Made by a program: the position numbers and the translations under genes
The notes under the pieces: generated by a model
Told to the model about the DNA's origin: nothing
Databases searched by the model: none
What the model saw: the letters and a program-made list of their open reading frames with translations, nothing else
In this document: positions 35,946 to 47,739 of the stretch, piece by piece
How positions within the stretch are numbered: the first letter of the stretch is position 1
How the letters are laid out: every line of letters starts with the position of its first letter
Source of the DNA: Tubulanus polymorphus
Lineage: Eukaryota > Nemertea > Palaeonemertea > Tubulaniformes > Tubulanidae
Assembly (NCBI RefSeq): GCF_964204645.1
Contig: NC_134034.1
Span: forward strand, 9,173,414-9,237,413
DNA length: 64,000 nucleotides
Direction: 5' to 3'

Positions 35946-36969
35946 ATGTCGTCCGATCAAAACACGTCTAGTAGCGACTTAGATGATGATGCAATACCTG
36001 AAGTGTCGATTCGCAAATGGGAAGTATTGCCGTATCAGTTTGAACCAGTCGTGCGCCCAGAAGATAATACCGGCACCGGTACTGAACATGCTGAACAAAC
36101 TCCTGGTCCGACCGATACCGATTCCGATTCATCTACGGAAAGCGAAGATGATCATTCTTTGAGGATTGATAACCTTGACTGGTAATATTTTAACTTAAAT
36201 TCTATTGCTATCAAATCAAAAAATCACACGAAGCGTACCGCAGTAAATAGTGGAAAAAGTGAATTAACCGAACTAATAGACCGAGAAATGTGCGGATTCT
36301 GTAAAAGGTGCACTTCGCCGTTGGTACTATAATGTGGATCGAAACCTAATAATAAACAATGCAACAATATTTTTCAGGTGCTCTTGTAGATGCAGCACAA
36401 CGCGAGTGTATTTATGCAGTACTATGCAGACAGCTGAAGAGTGTATCTGTTGTCGGGAAATACCAATACTGCAGTATATCATGGAAAAGTCGAACTGTAG
36501 CTGTATTACAGAAACTCATGGCTTCATTGTGAACTGCCTTGATGCAGATGTTTTAACGGTGTCATTCTATGAATATAGTGAGTTAAATGGACCAATTGGA
36601 GATGAAGAACCAGTCCACGAGTAAGTTGGTTCAAATAATTTGTAATAAATTTTATTTTAGAAAATTATAAATCAACATTCATATGTATAAACATTTTAAT
36701 TCAATGTGTAAAACACAATTCAGCGCAAGATTTGGATTCTTCAGTCAGTTCTGGAAATAAACAAAACAAAATTGTAAAATTTGCGTTTATTTTACAGATT
36801 ATACAGACTAGTGGCATATAGGAGATTTGTTCGGTGGGTGTGGCAGAAACTCGGCAAAGGGAATAGACGGATTCTACCATCTTGTGTTGTTTCGAAAATA
36901 AGAATGACCTGGCCCTCACAAGATAATATGTATAAGGGGTTTCAATATCCAGCAATAAATGATTCATAA
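35946..36969 (+). CDS. P2X7-ballast-domain protein carried by Kolobok, three exons
   Basis: Exons 35946-36181, 36378-36620 and 36798-36969 join with GT-AG introns into an open frame of about 216 codons, starting MSSDQN and ending with TAA at 36967-36969. The first exon is acidic and Ser-rich and ends just before the Cys-rich core. The second carries CSCRC, EECICCREI and CSCIT, then NCLDADVL. The third has YRRFVRWVWQKLGKGNRR and LPSCVVSKIR. This order of Cys, His and aromatic residues is that of the zinc-binding cytoplasmic ballast domain of P2X7 receptors. There are no membrane segments, so this is a stand-alone soluble protein. Its role in the transposon is not known; a regulatory or DNA-binding role is only a guess. 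An upstream ATG at 35856 is in frame but unlikely. Confidence 0.75.
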
Positions 36970-39291
36970 ATTGAATATGTTGAATTCTTATTTTATTCAA
37001 ATTTTCAATACTTGCCGTAGGTAAGTTAAATCGACTACGATGGGCCAACACTATGTCTTCCTGTTCAGCAGTTTTCTCGTAGACATCAGTAAGAGTACCT
37101 TTACAGGCTTGCAAAATTATGAATATTAACCTTTTGAAACATGCCAGACATCAAACCAGTGTTTAATATCGGGTAAGTCTTCGCAAATGTATTTTCTTAT
37201 TTGGATGTGCCTGTCAGTCACGAGTGAGGAGATTTTCATGCCATTCGTTTTCAAAAATTCAATGGACCGCTTGAGCCCTTCGAGTTCCATCGCATTAGAA
37301 TTCGTGACTTCACTGGACTGCAAATAAAACAAAACATCTACATCTATCTTGTATATCAAACCCCACTTGAGAAATACTGGTGGATGGGAAGTTAATAATT
37401 CACCTGGACAAGCTGAACGTCTAGAACTCTGTTTGTTTCCAAGTCCCTTAGAGAATACGAACCAAACTTGGCGGTATGTCCTGGAGAGCAACAGCGGGCA
37501 TCTCCCCCAAGCGTGAGATTTTTTGATTTAAGTTCATTAAACATGGACTGTTGTTTTGATTTCCACAGTTTCGAGATTGCAGGGATGAGATACGCAGTCT
37601 GCATCACTGAATATGCTCTCTGCTTAATCATGCAAATATTGAAATTCGCACACATCTTAAGAAATCGTGCGGGCCAAATACCACTGAAGTAAATGGCGGC
37701 TGTCATTGAAAGATTCCCCAGCGGCATCCTTCCTTCTAGGTTGAGTAAACCAAGTTTTCTGATATTTTTCAGGGCCTTTACATCGAGTTTCTACACAGAG
37801 ACAAGATCCTAAGACACGCTTCTTGACGATTTCACATGAAGCCAGACAGATGGTACATATTTGAAAAAGAGTCTGGAGATTTTATGTACTTACTCCTCAC
37901 CACCGACAATCCAAGTGGGATCATTTCTAAAATCATCAGCATCCATGTAATCATCATCGTCGTCGTCGTCGTCATCGTCATCTTCACCCACCAAAAGCAG
38001 ACACTGAACACCGACATCCATTGTTCGCGGAGTTGCCTGACATTGTTGGGATGATTGTGGCTGGTTTTATGCTACACTGAATGCTCGCCATTCTCCGTGC
38101 CTAATCCAAAGGAAAAATATCACAAATAAATCGAAGTATTGATAGGGAAGTAGTGTACAAACACAAAAACACACTTACTATATAAATCTGAGTCGATTGA
38201 GTGCGAAAAGGCAGGGCTTTGTCATCAACATTCAACATTGTTGTCAATGTTGATGTAGATTTTTGATCGTTAGGCCTGAAAATATCTGGGCTGTTAGGTC
38301 GTGACCGTTTGGCAGGATTCACCGGAGTGCTTGTTTGTATGTCTGAAAACGAAGGACCCTCCTCCTCCTCGACAGTTGAGGAAACAGGAATCGTTACGTT
38401 ATCCGTCACATCTTCGTTTCTGTCCATTTCATCCTCATTAACATTTTCGGGGAAAAGTTCCTTCATCAGCTATAAAAACATATATTAAATCCTATATTAA
38501 ATCATTGTCGCTTAAAACAAATTCGATTGATGGGTGGGTAGGCCTAATGAAATGACTACTGACTGTCAACGAATGTCAAATGAATCACACAATTTTCATC
38601 GGTAAAACCCTCTTCAGTAACCAATAAACACTATATAACAGGCCGTTTCTGTAGTGTAGTCTACAAAAACGTAGTTTGTAACGACAGAACCCGGTGAATT
38701 CGCAATAATCGTCGGTAAATATAACCCGGAAACAATTAGCAGTGTGGGTTTTTCCAGCTGTGTATCACGATCGAGTTCGAGTCCCACACTATCATTTCCA
38801 AACAGACTGACTACTGCGGATTATTTTCACAGGTTATTTGTTTTTAAAAGGGTTATAGAATCACTAGAGACAAATGTAAATAGAAGAAACTGGAAAAACT
38901 CATTGAATTACGAAAGTTAATTTTCCCCAATTACCGATGCGCGTTCACGTTTAGCTCTCGACGTTGTTTTCCTTTTGTTTTTCGGCTTCTGAATTCCACC
39001 TGGTATAGGATTCCTAGTAAAAATCGTCGGTATAGAACCCAGTTTTAGCCTGCGTTGTCCAGGCACAAAGCCAATCGAAGTGGCTATCGTCGATGGAACG
39101 ATAAAACACTCTTTGTCGAAGTGCTCGCAGCACAGTCGAGAATATGGAGTCGGCTTCCATGAATTCTCTCGTCCACACGCTTTCGTCCACAAACTTGCTA
39201 AAAATTTATCTTTAGGAAACGTGTGAAACGATTCCACGCTCGGAACGCTATAGGAATGCTTCTTACAATTCCCGGCGACACAATAAACCAT
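36701..39291 (-). CDS. Kolobok transposase with THAP zinc finger, multi-exon
   Basis: The first exon (about 38938-39291, ATG at 39291) encodes a THAP domain: CVAGNC, then FHTFPKD, LWTKACGRE, WKPTPYSRLCCEHF. Later exons: an acidic/Ser-rich linker (about 38182-38468), an Asp run (about 37895-38060, from a GTC/ATC microsatellite), the transposase core with LTLGGDARCCSPGHTAKFGSY (about 37430-37727), VTNSNAMELEGLKRS, SLVTDRHIQIRKY and KHWFDVWHVSKG (about 37130-37327), and a C-terminal region to about 36701. These are the conserved blocks of Kolobok transposases. The exons lack obvious stops, so the gene may still be open. THAP binds the element ends; the core cuts and joins DNA at TTAA. Confidence 0.75.
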
Positions 39292-39363
39292 TATGAAGCC
39301 GTAAAACGTAACAAAAGAAGAATAAAATAACCGTATAATAGTAGAACGAGTGTAGAACGAGTG

Positions 39364-39393
39364 TGCACTTCCGAATCAAATGACGTCACTCGC
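39364..39393 (-). promoter_or_regulatory. Subterminal promoter block with CRE and ETS sites (right)
   Basis: The inverted twin of 35842-35871: TGACGTCA at 39381-39388 and, on the minus strand, CGGAAGT. It lies about 75 bases upstream of the transposase ATG at 39291. Confidence 0.65.
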
Positions 39394-39659
39394 TCATGCG
39401 ATACTAGCGCTCCCTATCGTCGGGACCGCGAAACGAACACAGATCATCACGAATCAATAAAAGTGTTTTTTTTTAATAAACATTTTGAATATCAGTTTAA
39501 AAACTATTGAGAAATGTTTGAAATATGCATATGGACCATATAAGCACATAAACCCAATTTATAAAAATCAATGTGCCAATGACCTTTAAAATGACATGAT
39601 CATGGTGTCTGCATTTCTGCATTTTTTCTTGTCCTCGGGTCATACAGTTTTGGTCCACC

Positions 39660-39970
39660 ATCTTTATTTCTTACTTCGGTAAGGTTTCTGGTCTTTACAG
39701 GACTATCTTTATGAGCTTTCGCTTGATGAAATTTCTGAAGAATCTACAGAAACAAAAATAATTCTATTTTAAAAAGTTCACTTGAATTTAAATTCTGAGT
39801 CTTCTTAACTAAACTTACTTGAGTGCATGTAATTTCTGTTAACATCTGACCGTCCTTGCAGTATTTCGTCAGTGCATATAATACTGTCGTTACATGTTTA
39901 CAGTGTGCTGTAGGACCCTGTCATACAGCACATTCACATTGGGTTTCATGCACTACACCATCCCTTGTTA
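39660..39970 (-). pseudogene. SWIM zinc-finger exon of the second ISL2EU-type copy
   Basis: ETQCECAV, a TGA, then QGPTAHCKHVTTVLYALTKY is a SWIM finger (CxC...CxH), followed by a donor site. A next exon at about 39680-39745 has PVKTRNLTEVRNKDGGP. The gene continues on the far side of the Kolobok insertion at 35.2 kb. Confidence 0.6.
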
Positions 39971-40045
39971 AGATTATATCGACCTCATAACAAACACCTT
40001 TTTCTCATCTCGGCCCAAACAGTTGCAGTAACGTACATATAATAA

Positions 40046-40605
40046 CTGCAATTCAATTCAATGTTATCTTTATTGCACTGCAATAAATCGATAGTTCGGC
40101 AGTCGTGATGAATCCGCTGGAACACCCAACCCCCCCCCCCTTCCGCGAATTATTCTAATGAGGAGCCGGTAACACCGTGCGCTCCAATAGATGGCGCACC
40201 TGATAGTAGGATAGGATAAATCTAAATAAAGTGCTGTGTTATCCTACTTGTTTCGCTTTAAAAACGCGATATTCCACTCATCTCACGTCATGCCAGCGCA
40301 ATGTTGTGTTCCTAAATGCCATATAAAAGGTGGACATCACTTCCCTAAAGACGAAACCGTCAGAAAAAAATAGATTCAGGCAGTGAAATTGGCGAGAAAA
40401 ACTAGGTTGCATCCATGCTCTAAAAATTGGTTTGATGTAGGCCTAATATTTCGTTCGCGATGAACCTGGAAGTAAAATGAATCTACCATGTATCGTTTTG
40501 AAATAGAAATACCTTTCAGTTAAGTCTTTTTCCCAGAAACTTACAGATTAGTATCTGTATAGTGGCGCCATCTGGCGCTCATTTTGACCGGCTCCTCATT
40601 GAAGT
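40046..40605 (+). mobile_element. Internally deleted ISL2EU-type copy with THAP start
   Basis: 40046-40405 matches 24178-24540, including the beginning of the THAP gene (CVPKCHIKGGHHFPKD at about 40305-40350). After that it differs and ends near 40605, where ACCGGCTCCTCATT is the inverted form of AATGAGGAGCCGGT at 40155. It is a short copy with inverted ends, possibly non-autonomous. Confidence 0.6.
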
Positions 40606-40699
40606 AACTATCAAAATTTTGATATGCTCCCTAGGTGAAGTGGACTGGAGAGGGTGGCATTAACAGAGTGACACATAGTGACATTTACCCCAATCTAAT

Positions 40700-42480
40700 A
40701 AAGAGTTGATGTGTCTGGATAATAATTGGTTATGTGGAGAGAAACCAGTATTCAAATTAGTAGATAAATTGGATTTTGAAAGTTTACATATTAGGGCTGT
40801 TGGCGTTTATTTTTGGTTAAAACAATAGTGAGTTTGTTATTATACTGAAAGACTAATCTAGTGTCGATGGTGCTTAATGTGGATTTAAAGAGTTCCAAAG
40901 TAAGTTAATACGGGATTATAATATTCTTTTGAGCTCTGCGTTTTGTGGACAGGTCATTACGTCCAAAGTGAGAGATTCGGGCCTTGAAATAAGCTTTGTT
41001 TAAAATTTTGGATAGGCTTCTTTCTTGAGGGTAGTTCTTATATTTTTGATTTCTTTATCTAAAAACATTTGATCACAAATATGTAGAGCTCGAAGAAATA
41101 ATCATTAGGCTATTCCAATTTTGATGTTCAAAGGAGTAAATGAGAGAAAAAGAAGATAAGCTTCAACATAAGTCGGTTTTCTTTATACAGATAATTTCAA
41201 ATTTGTTTTGAATATGACTGAGTACATCGAGAAATGGGATGCAGTTATTTTCTTCCCACTCAAAAGTGAAATTCAAAGTAGGATATAAAGAGTTCAAATA
41301 ATGTAAGAACCCATGCACATTAAAATCGGGGGAAACTAAACAAAGAATATCATCAATGTAAAGTCGCCAAAGTTTGGGTCTACTTTTGGTGTAAAGAGGA
41401 AGAATTTCACTTTCGACATGTTCCAAAAAAACCTGCTAAAACAGGGGAAAGTGGCTTCCCCATAGCCATACCAAAAATCTGTTCAAAAAAGTTGGAAACA
41501 AATTGAAAATATAAGTTTTTTGTACAAAGTTCTATCAAGACAATGAAAATCTAAAGTAGGTAACTTTCTCCTAAGAAAGTCCAAAGTAGGTTCTTAAGGA
41601 ACATTAGTGAATAAGCTAGCAACATCAAATGATATGAATTTATAATGCCCAGGAATAACATTTTTTAAACATTCCAATTAATCATGAGCCAACAACCGGT
41701 GAAAGAGTTTTAGCCAAATATTTAGATAGTCTATAGGATGGTGGGATGATCGGTCGAAGCGGAATATCCTTCTTTTGAATTTTCGGAAGTCCGTAGAGAT
41801 GCGAGAGCGACGATAACCGAGATTTAAATTTGTCAAGCGTTTTGGAAACATCGTCATCTTTAAAATTCGCAATAATGTCCGACAGTCCTTTGTTGAATTC
41901 ATATTGCATTGTTAACGGGTTCGATTTGAGTTTTTTGTAAACATCCAGATTGTCAAGTAGATCTTGCATTTTAGATTTATACGATTCAATGTCCATGAGC
42001 ACAATTTTTCCTCCTTTGTCTTTTAGAGATGCGGATTGTTAATTCTGCGAAGTTCACTGAGGGCAGATCGAAACCGGTGCGGGAAAAATTCATTGTGGTG
42101 GGTTTCAAGGTCATTGGTTTTTGTATATAGTCACCAGGGGACGTTGAATATTGAAATTGTTAGATTGTTGAGCATTTGAAACCACTTCCCAAGTGGGCCC
42201 TGGACCCCTAGTTCGGTTGTTTTATTTCTGTTGGAAGAGTTTAAATAAGCGTATTCGTCAACTGTCTTGCTTTCCCCCTTTGTGGGGCCATCCACTTCTT
42301 AAATGTATTTTCTTTTTAGGCGTATTTTCATGTTTATCGTCGTTCGTGGCGGACTCAGAGCTGAAATCTGAGTTCAAGTACATCTGGGAGATAGAGGCTG
42401 ATTTCGAGTCTGTTTCTGCGTTGCTTGAGTCGTTGTTTGTTGCTGGTGCAGTAGTCAGTTCTTTATCTTCCTCCTCGCTA
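40700..42480 (-). pseudogene. Penelope-like reverse transcriptase
   Basis: On the minus strand in several frames: SLKDKGGKIVLMDIESY (about 42010), LYGLPKIQKKDIPLRPII (about 41750-41790), then MAMGKPLSPVLAGFF and RLYIDDILCLVSPDF (about 41335-41400) with a YxDD motif, and NFTFEWEENNCIPFLDV. These are the conserved blocks of Penelope-like element reverse transcriptases. Frameshifts and stops break it. A C-terminal GIY-YIG nuclease was not recognised. The 5' part near 42.2-42.5 kb is Ser/Asp-rich. Confidence 0.75.
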
Positions 42481-42499
42481 CTGCTCTACTCTTGAGTTC

Positions 42500-43280
42500 G
42501 AAGTTACTATAAACGAAAAGAACATGATTTATCAAATGCTAAATCGTTTGCAAATCAAGTCACCTAAATAAGATATTGTGTGCAGACGGTGAAGGAAATA
42601 TAAATATCTAACACTAACTGCCAATGCTCACAAACTAATCTGAAATAAAATTTCATTCATAAAAATTTTCTTAAAATACCATAAATGCTCTCAATATCAA
42701 TCACAATATAAAAATCAAATGACAACGTAGCATGCAAAATTGTGCTGCTAACCACTAATCTACAGGGATTTGAAGAAGGATTGTTGCAAGTCAGTGAAGT
42801 CTTTTTTTCAATTTTTATTACCATTGATATGAACTAGAAAATTGGTTATTATGGGGTAGTAGAATGAAATTCCATATTTAAATTGATGCAGCTGTAGTTT
42901 CTAAATCTTGATCATTATCTTCAGCCTAAAAATGTAACTACTCAAACTGAAAGTACTCAATAATTTTCGGCCAATTTTGGCTTAACACAAAAAAATTACC
43001 GCAATGCAGATTTTTCAATGTTCGGAAAACTGTCTCATGCCAATAAGGCTTCCACAATTTTGACACTGTTCAGTATGTAAATCATCGTCTTCCATCAATG
43101 CAAACGGGTCATATTCAACGGCAGCCTGCAAGGGTCTGACATAAATTCTGGATGTTGATAAAGAAAGAAATCTTTCGATGGAGACTGGCCCATTATGCCT
43201 CGTCTCTAATTGATTCCTGGTACTGGTGGCGACGGTTAGAAGTTCAATGCGCCTGCCCTCATCTTAGAAATGCTCTGGAA
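42500..43280. other. No gene recognised
   Basis: AT-rich sequence between the Penelope remnant and the CACTA-like element; no motif seen. Confidence 0.4.
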
Positions 43281-43283
43281 AAA

Positions 43284-44915
43284 AAAATTTATATTTGAAC
43301 TTAAGATTCAATTGACTGAATTTTAATACATTCAGGTAAAGTTTTTTCATTAACTTTGACTTACTGATAAATTTTAGCCAGCAAATAGCTGGAATCACCC
43401 TCTTTTTCAAATAAAATTATCATTTTCCCCAGTGCATTCGCTTCCAAGCAATCTTTCTCCGGCTGGATTGGGGTACGCCTCCAAGTTGTCAAGTGCAAAG
43501 CTAATACCTTTTTTTCTCATGTATAACTATTGATAGCAAAAACAGTAAAGAGTGCATTCTTAACATAGGCTCCGCAAGAACTGGCTTCAATCTTATCAAT
43601 TTTAACTTGAGTTAGGGCGGTACGGGTGATTACGGTTCACCCTTGCCAAGGTGGAAGCCTAACCTGCAAGGGCAAAATAGATATGCGATATTTGCGTATT
43701 CTTAATTGCTTCAGCTTATTTTGAAAAACAATAGCTTAACTAACCAAGTGAGTGAAAACAAGTAAGTGCGATTAATCCTTACCTGGGGATTTGAGTATTG
43801 TTTAGTATTCCTGTAAATAGAAGATGAAGAATTGATATTGACTATTTTACTGCTTGTTAGAACAAACCCCAAAATGATAAGATAGCTCGCTGGGACTTAA
43901 GTAAGTCTTCATCTCATTTCAAATACTTTTTAGCATTTATATGACTGCCTAAAGATATTGTATAAGTTTCACATCCACGATCTACAAGCACTGGCAGGTT
44001 GGTGCAATTTTGACAATGTTTTGAATTTTGAAAACATTATTGCCGTGTAAAACATACTTATGTTCATTATAAGATGCAGTACTATACAATCTACTTCCAT
44101 GTGTACAGCAATGAAAGAATTGCGCAACATCTTTTTCAAACTGAAAATCTAACAATCCCTATATAGCTGATTTTTTAATACCATTGAGATTTGTGGTTTT
44201 ATTGGCACCAAAGAAGTTTGCATTATTAGTAGTGTCATGATTTTTGACAGGGGGTATCCTCTCAACAGGTAATTATAAAATTACAAAACTGATGCACTAG
44301 TTTCATCCCTTAAACACTGACTTGATAGCCTGCTAATAAATTTCTCCTAGATGAACGATCGAGTTATTTTCGAATGGACTCGTTGAGTACCATGAATGGA
44401 ACTCTTCAATTTCCCAGCAAACAGCCAGGCAAATGTAGAGCAGGTTGTAGATTAAAAGTTAATCAATTTCTATGATAAAGATCCAGAGTATTCAAAATTA
44501 CTTTTTTGTCATAATGTCAGCTTGGCTGATTTGAACTTCTGAAACTTAAGTGCCATTCAATAAAGTAATACCCGTAACAAATAAAAGCCAATGACTAAGG
44601 TAGGCATTTGGTAAAATACCAGATAAAATGACAGCAGAATATACAAGAAATGCTCTGATTTAATTTCCCATCCAAAATTATCTCTCGACAAGACTCGAGG
44701 CAAGCAAGTGACTCTGGAGGTTTAATTGACTGGAGGCAATTATCAATTTGAATAATCTTCTGTCCAATCTACTTCTCAGCATTTGCTGTCTCGCACCACT
44801 CTGCTAAGAATTAACAAATACATTTACAATCAGGTTGAAAGATGGCAGCAAAATCAAATCTGAGGGTCCTTTGACTCCAAACACTGCACAACCAGATTCA
44901 ATTGCTTTTTCACAT
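43284..44915 (-). repeat. CACTA-like element 3' region, copy 1 (paralogue of 48328-53330)
   Basis: About 1.6 kb nearly identical to 48328-49648 plus 52939-53330. It includes a short C-terminal coding stretch (about 43960-44160) with EKDVAQFFHCC. This copy keeps the empty TTAA site at about 44549 where the other copy has a piggyBac. Confidence 0.85.
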
Positions 44916-46063
44916 GGGCGACTGTATCAAGTAGATTACGTAAAGGGGGAAGCGGGTAGTTTAGTGGCCAGTAAATTATGGCATTACCATTATCTACCGC
45001 GCATTCCTCTTCATGAAGGCAGTATGGGCAACCGTAAAAACTGTTATACTGCTTAGAATTCTGCAGCATTGAATCACAGGACCAGAGAAGATTGACAATT
45101 TTAGTATTGTGATTTCTACCACGTTGGTCAACCCAATTAAGAACTTCTGTCTTCAATGAAATACTTTCATCAACAAAACGTTTAAGGAATTTCCATTCAT
45201 AATTGGTTTGTCAGTGCCAAACCAAAGACCACACAATAAAATGTTTTTTTCTGTATCTTAGGAGGAAGTTCATCGATTGTACACTGAATAGGCGAAAAAC
45301 TGAATTTACCAGATTTGAAAATTTGAATGCTGCTGTCTAGCTGATGGAGAGCAGGTATTGTTTTACGAAGATCTCCGTCAATTAGATCGCAATAACTTTC
45401 ATTGTTAATGTGTTCAGCTTTATAAAGTAAAACCTCGTCCATCAAATTTTTTTTTCAATGAAAAGTTCTCTCAACTGTGTTGCCAGGGGAAGATATATGT
45501 AAAAATTACCTGACTTATGGGAATCATCCTCATTTAAAGTGGTTCCACACTGTTCACAACTTTTGCCGGTGTCCACACATTGTGGTCCTATATATTGGCT
45601 ACACTGCCCACAGAAAAAAATTAATTTGGTATAGGTCTTGCAGATTAAGCGCTAGTTGTAACTGCTTCAAAAACAGAAACTTTGTCCACGGAATGTTACA
45701 TCGCTCCGGTAGCAAATTTTAAATCAGTAATAAAAGGTCACGAAGACCAATACTGGATGTTTTATGTCGTAACGTATACAAAATTATAAGTAGCGCCGAT
45801 TCGCCGACTGTTACGTTTGCTCCCTCGTTGAGCGGCATAATAAACTGGTCAAAACTTGATGCAAAACTTGATTGATATAAATATCTTGGCTGGGACATGA
45901 TGGAAAACATCAGAATAAACCTGTTTCGTGTTTTTAACATAATCGCATTAATGACGTTTAACAATACAAATAGGCTAAATCGTTGGGCGAAAAGAAATTT
46001 ATTTTCAGCATGAATAAAAATCGTACTAGACAAATTTAACCTAAAAGTATGTGGTCGTCCCAA
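44840..46063 (-). pseudogene. CACTA-like transposase, N-terminal half
   Basis: Frames from 46063 downwards give EGANVTVGESALLIILYTLRHK, then a Cys-rich piece (about 45520-45640), SFSPIQCTIDELPPKIQKK (about 45240-45310), and FYGCPYCLHEEE with RNLL (about 44930-45030), leading to a GVKGPSDL-type motif near 44860. This is the usual N-terminal order of animal CACTA-like transposases, and it complements the C-terminal part preserved in the copy at 19-20.5 kb. Several stops and shifts are present. Confidence 0.65.
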
Positions 46064-46264
46064 TCGACATCATTATAGAACATTTGCCATCAGATGTAAA
46101 ACATTATAACACTTATTACCTTGTATAATCTACCAATGCTTCAAGGCCCATCGGCCTGTCGTTTATCTTTTGCTTTCGAAATGGATACCTTATACGGCTA
46201 CCCGGTAAGTGTTTATTTCCGCTATTACCATACACCATTGCTAAACCAATAGAAGTAACAAAAT

Positions 46265-46515
46265 CATTATATCTGGTTTAGGATCACAGGTATAGGTTTG
46301 GGGCTCTTGACCATTAATAACACACCTAATTAAGGCAGAGACACCCCACCGTTGCAGCGGGAGACCTTGTAAATAATTATAATCATGAGTGTGATTAGAG
46401 AATTAGTGAAGTTTTAGCGGAGGAGCTGAAATCTGTCAACCACCGAGACCGGGACTCAAACCATTGATCTCTCACTTGCCGAGTGATTGCTGTACCACTT
46501 CTGCCATCAGGGTGA
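46265..46515 (-). repeat. tRNA-derived SINE, copy 1
   Basis: On the minus strand, GTGGTACAGCAATC (box A-like) and GGTTTGAGTCCC (box B) are spaced as in tRNA promoters and followed by a body that recurs at 46570-46735. Confidence 0.55.
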
Positions 46516-46569
46516 CTTGCAGGTTGTCGCCCTAACTCTCAATTCGTTCAATGCTTCCTGGCACAGGCT

Positions 46570-46735
46570 ACTGTTAGGATCACAGATAGAGTTTTGGGCG
46601 CTCTTGACCATTGATTACGCACCTAATTAACGCAGAGACACGAGAGCTTGTAACTTGTTATATAATACTGTGTGTGATAAGAGAATTAGAGAATTACTAG
46701 TGGACGAGCGAAAATCTGGGTTAGATAGGTTCCGA
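46570..46735 (-). repeat. SINE copy 2, without the tRNA-like head
   Basis: The body TTAGGATCACAG to GAGCTGAAATCTG-like sequence of copy 1 recurs here with moderate divergence. Confidence 0.5.
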
Positions 46736-46820
46736 TAGGTTTAGAGTCTAAAGGACCCAGAAGGTTATGATAGGGAAGGGCGTTAGGTGCTAAATGTGGT
46801 TAAAACATTCGGTTTGTTCT

Positions 46821-46940
46821 AGCGAGCTCGGTGGTTTAGTGGGATGACTCTGCGCTAGTAATTTACTGGCCCTGGTTCGAGTCTTGCTCTGTGTCCCTAT
46901 TTTCTCTAACTCTATTCTCGATACTTCCCTTGAATTTTTT
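46821..46940 (+). repeat. tRNA-derived SINE, another family
   Basis: AGCTCGGTGGTTTAGTGGGA holds a box A and CCTGGTTCGAGTC a box B, about 40 bases apart. The unit ends with a pyrimidine-rich tail and a T run. It is not a functional tRNA: no cloverleaf with CCA-type acceptor pairing is evident. Confidence 0.6.
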
Positions 46941-46949
46941 TTTACACTT

Positions 46950-47205
46950 ACAATAAATGATATTTTCTTAGTTTTTACGATGAATGTTCATATAGTTATA
47001 TATTTCAACATATATGAATGTAAAGATATGATTTAGGTAGTACACAATATACACTTGTACGATTTTCTGGAATCGATGATATTTTCTTAGCATTTACAGT
47101 GAATGTATACATAAAGTATTATCTAATGTAATTTCAACTTATGTCTGTGAAAGTAATATGATTCAGGTAGTTCACAATTTACATTTGTACTATTTTCTCG
47201 ATCTG
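46950..47205. repeat. Tandem duplication, about 130 bp x 2
   Basis: TGATATTTTCTTAG to GTACGATTTTCTGGAATC (about 46950-47080) is repeated at 47081-47205 with some divergence. Confidence 0.75.
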
Positions 47206-47739
47206 TAGACTTTCAATAGGGCGCTTTTGATTCCAACGCATTCACAATGGAACCATCATCGGCAGGAAGAATCGCACTCAATCCAGTTATTTGTCTTTTT
47301 GTTCTTGACATCGCAGTGATTCATGTATGTCAGCTACGTGTACATTGCAAATTGATTCTTGAAGTGACAGTTCATTCATTACGCATTGTTTTTACAAAAG
47401 AAGCTACATGTTTTGTTATCGGATTAGGTACCTGATCTCTGCTCATTTGGTCTTGCCAATATCACTCGACGTGCCCGAAGCCATGGTTCAAAGTTTTCGG
47501 TGACTAACTATATACACTCCTGCTTAAAATTTTCAAAATTCATTTCAATATGAATCTCATGTTTTCTCTTACCAGCACTCGGCTATTCAATTGATTCTAT
47601 GATTACTTTCTTGGTAGACTCTGAAATGAAATCTATTCAATATGATTCTCAGTTTTTTTTCTTTCTATTTACCGGTGACTTTTATTCACGTGATGGTAAT
47701 TTTTTTTTTAAATTGAGTTGTTAAGGTATTTTGCCTGCA

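Larger units (their letters stand above)
35639..39585. mobile_element. Kolobok DNA transposon, complete, 3.95 kb
   Basis: The ends are inverted repeats (AGGTCATTGACAC on the left, AGGTCATTGGCAC at the right reversed), similar over about 23 bases, and flanked by TTAA at 35635-35638 and 39586-39589. A TTAA duplication plus a THAP-domain transposase defines Kolobok. Two genes point inward from the ends. The element splits a SWIM-YqaJ gene. Confidence 0.85.

Noticed and set aside
37930-37985. Zinc or metal-binding Asp-rich domain in the Kolobok protein
   Set aside because: The run of Asp comes from a GTC/ATC microsatellite; an acidic linker is a sufficient explanation.
40700-41160. GIY-YIG endonuclease of the Penelope element
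   Set aside because: The region downstream of the reverse transcriptase was read in all minus frames and no GIY-YIG motif was found.
46821-46895. Possible functional tRNA gene
   Set aside because: Boxes A and B are present, but the acceptor stem does not pair convincingly and the unit continues into a SINE-like tail.
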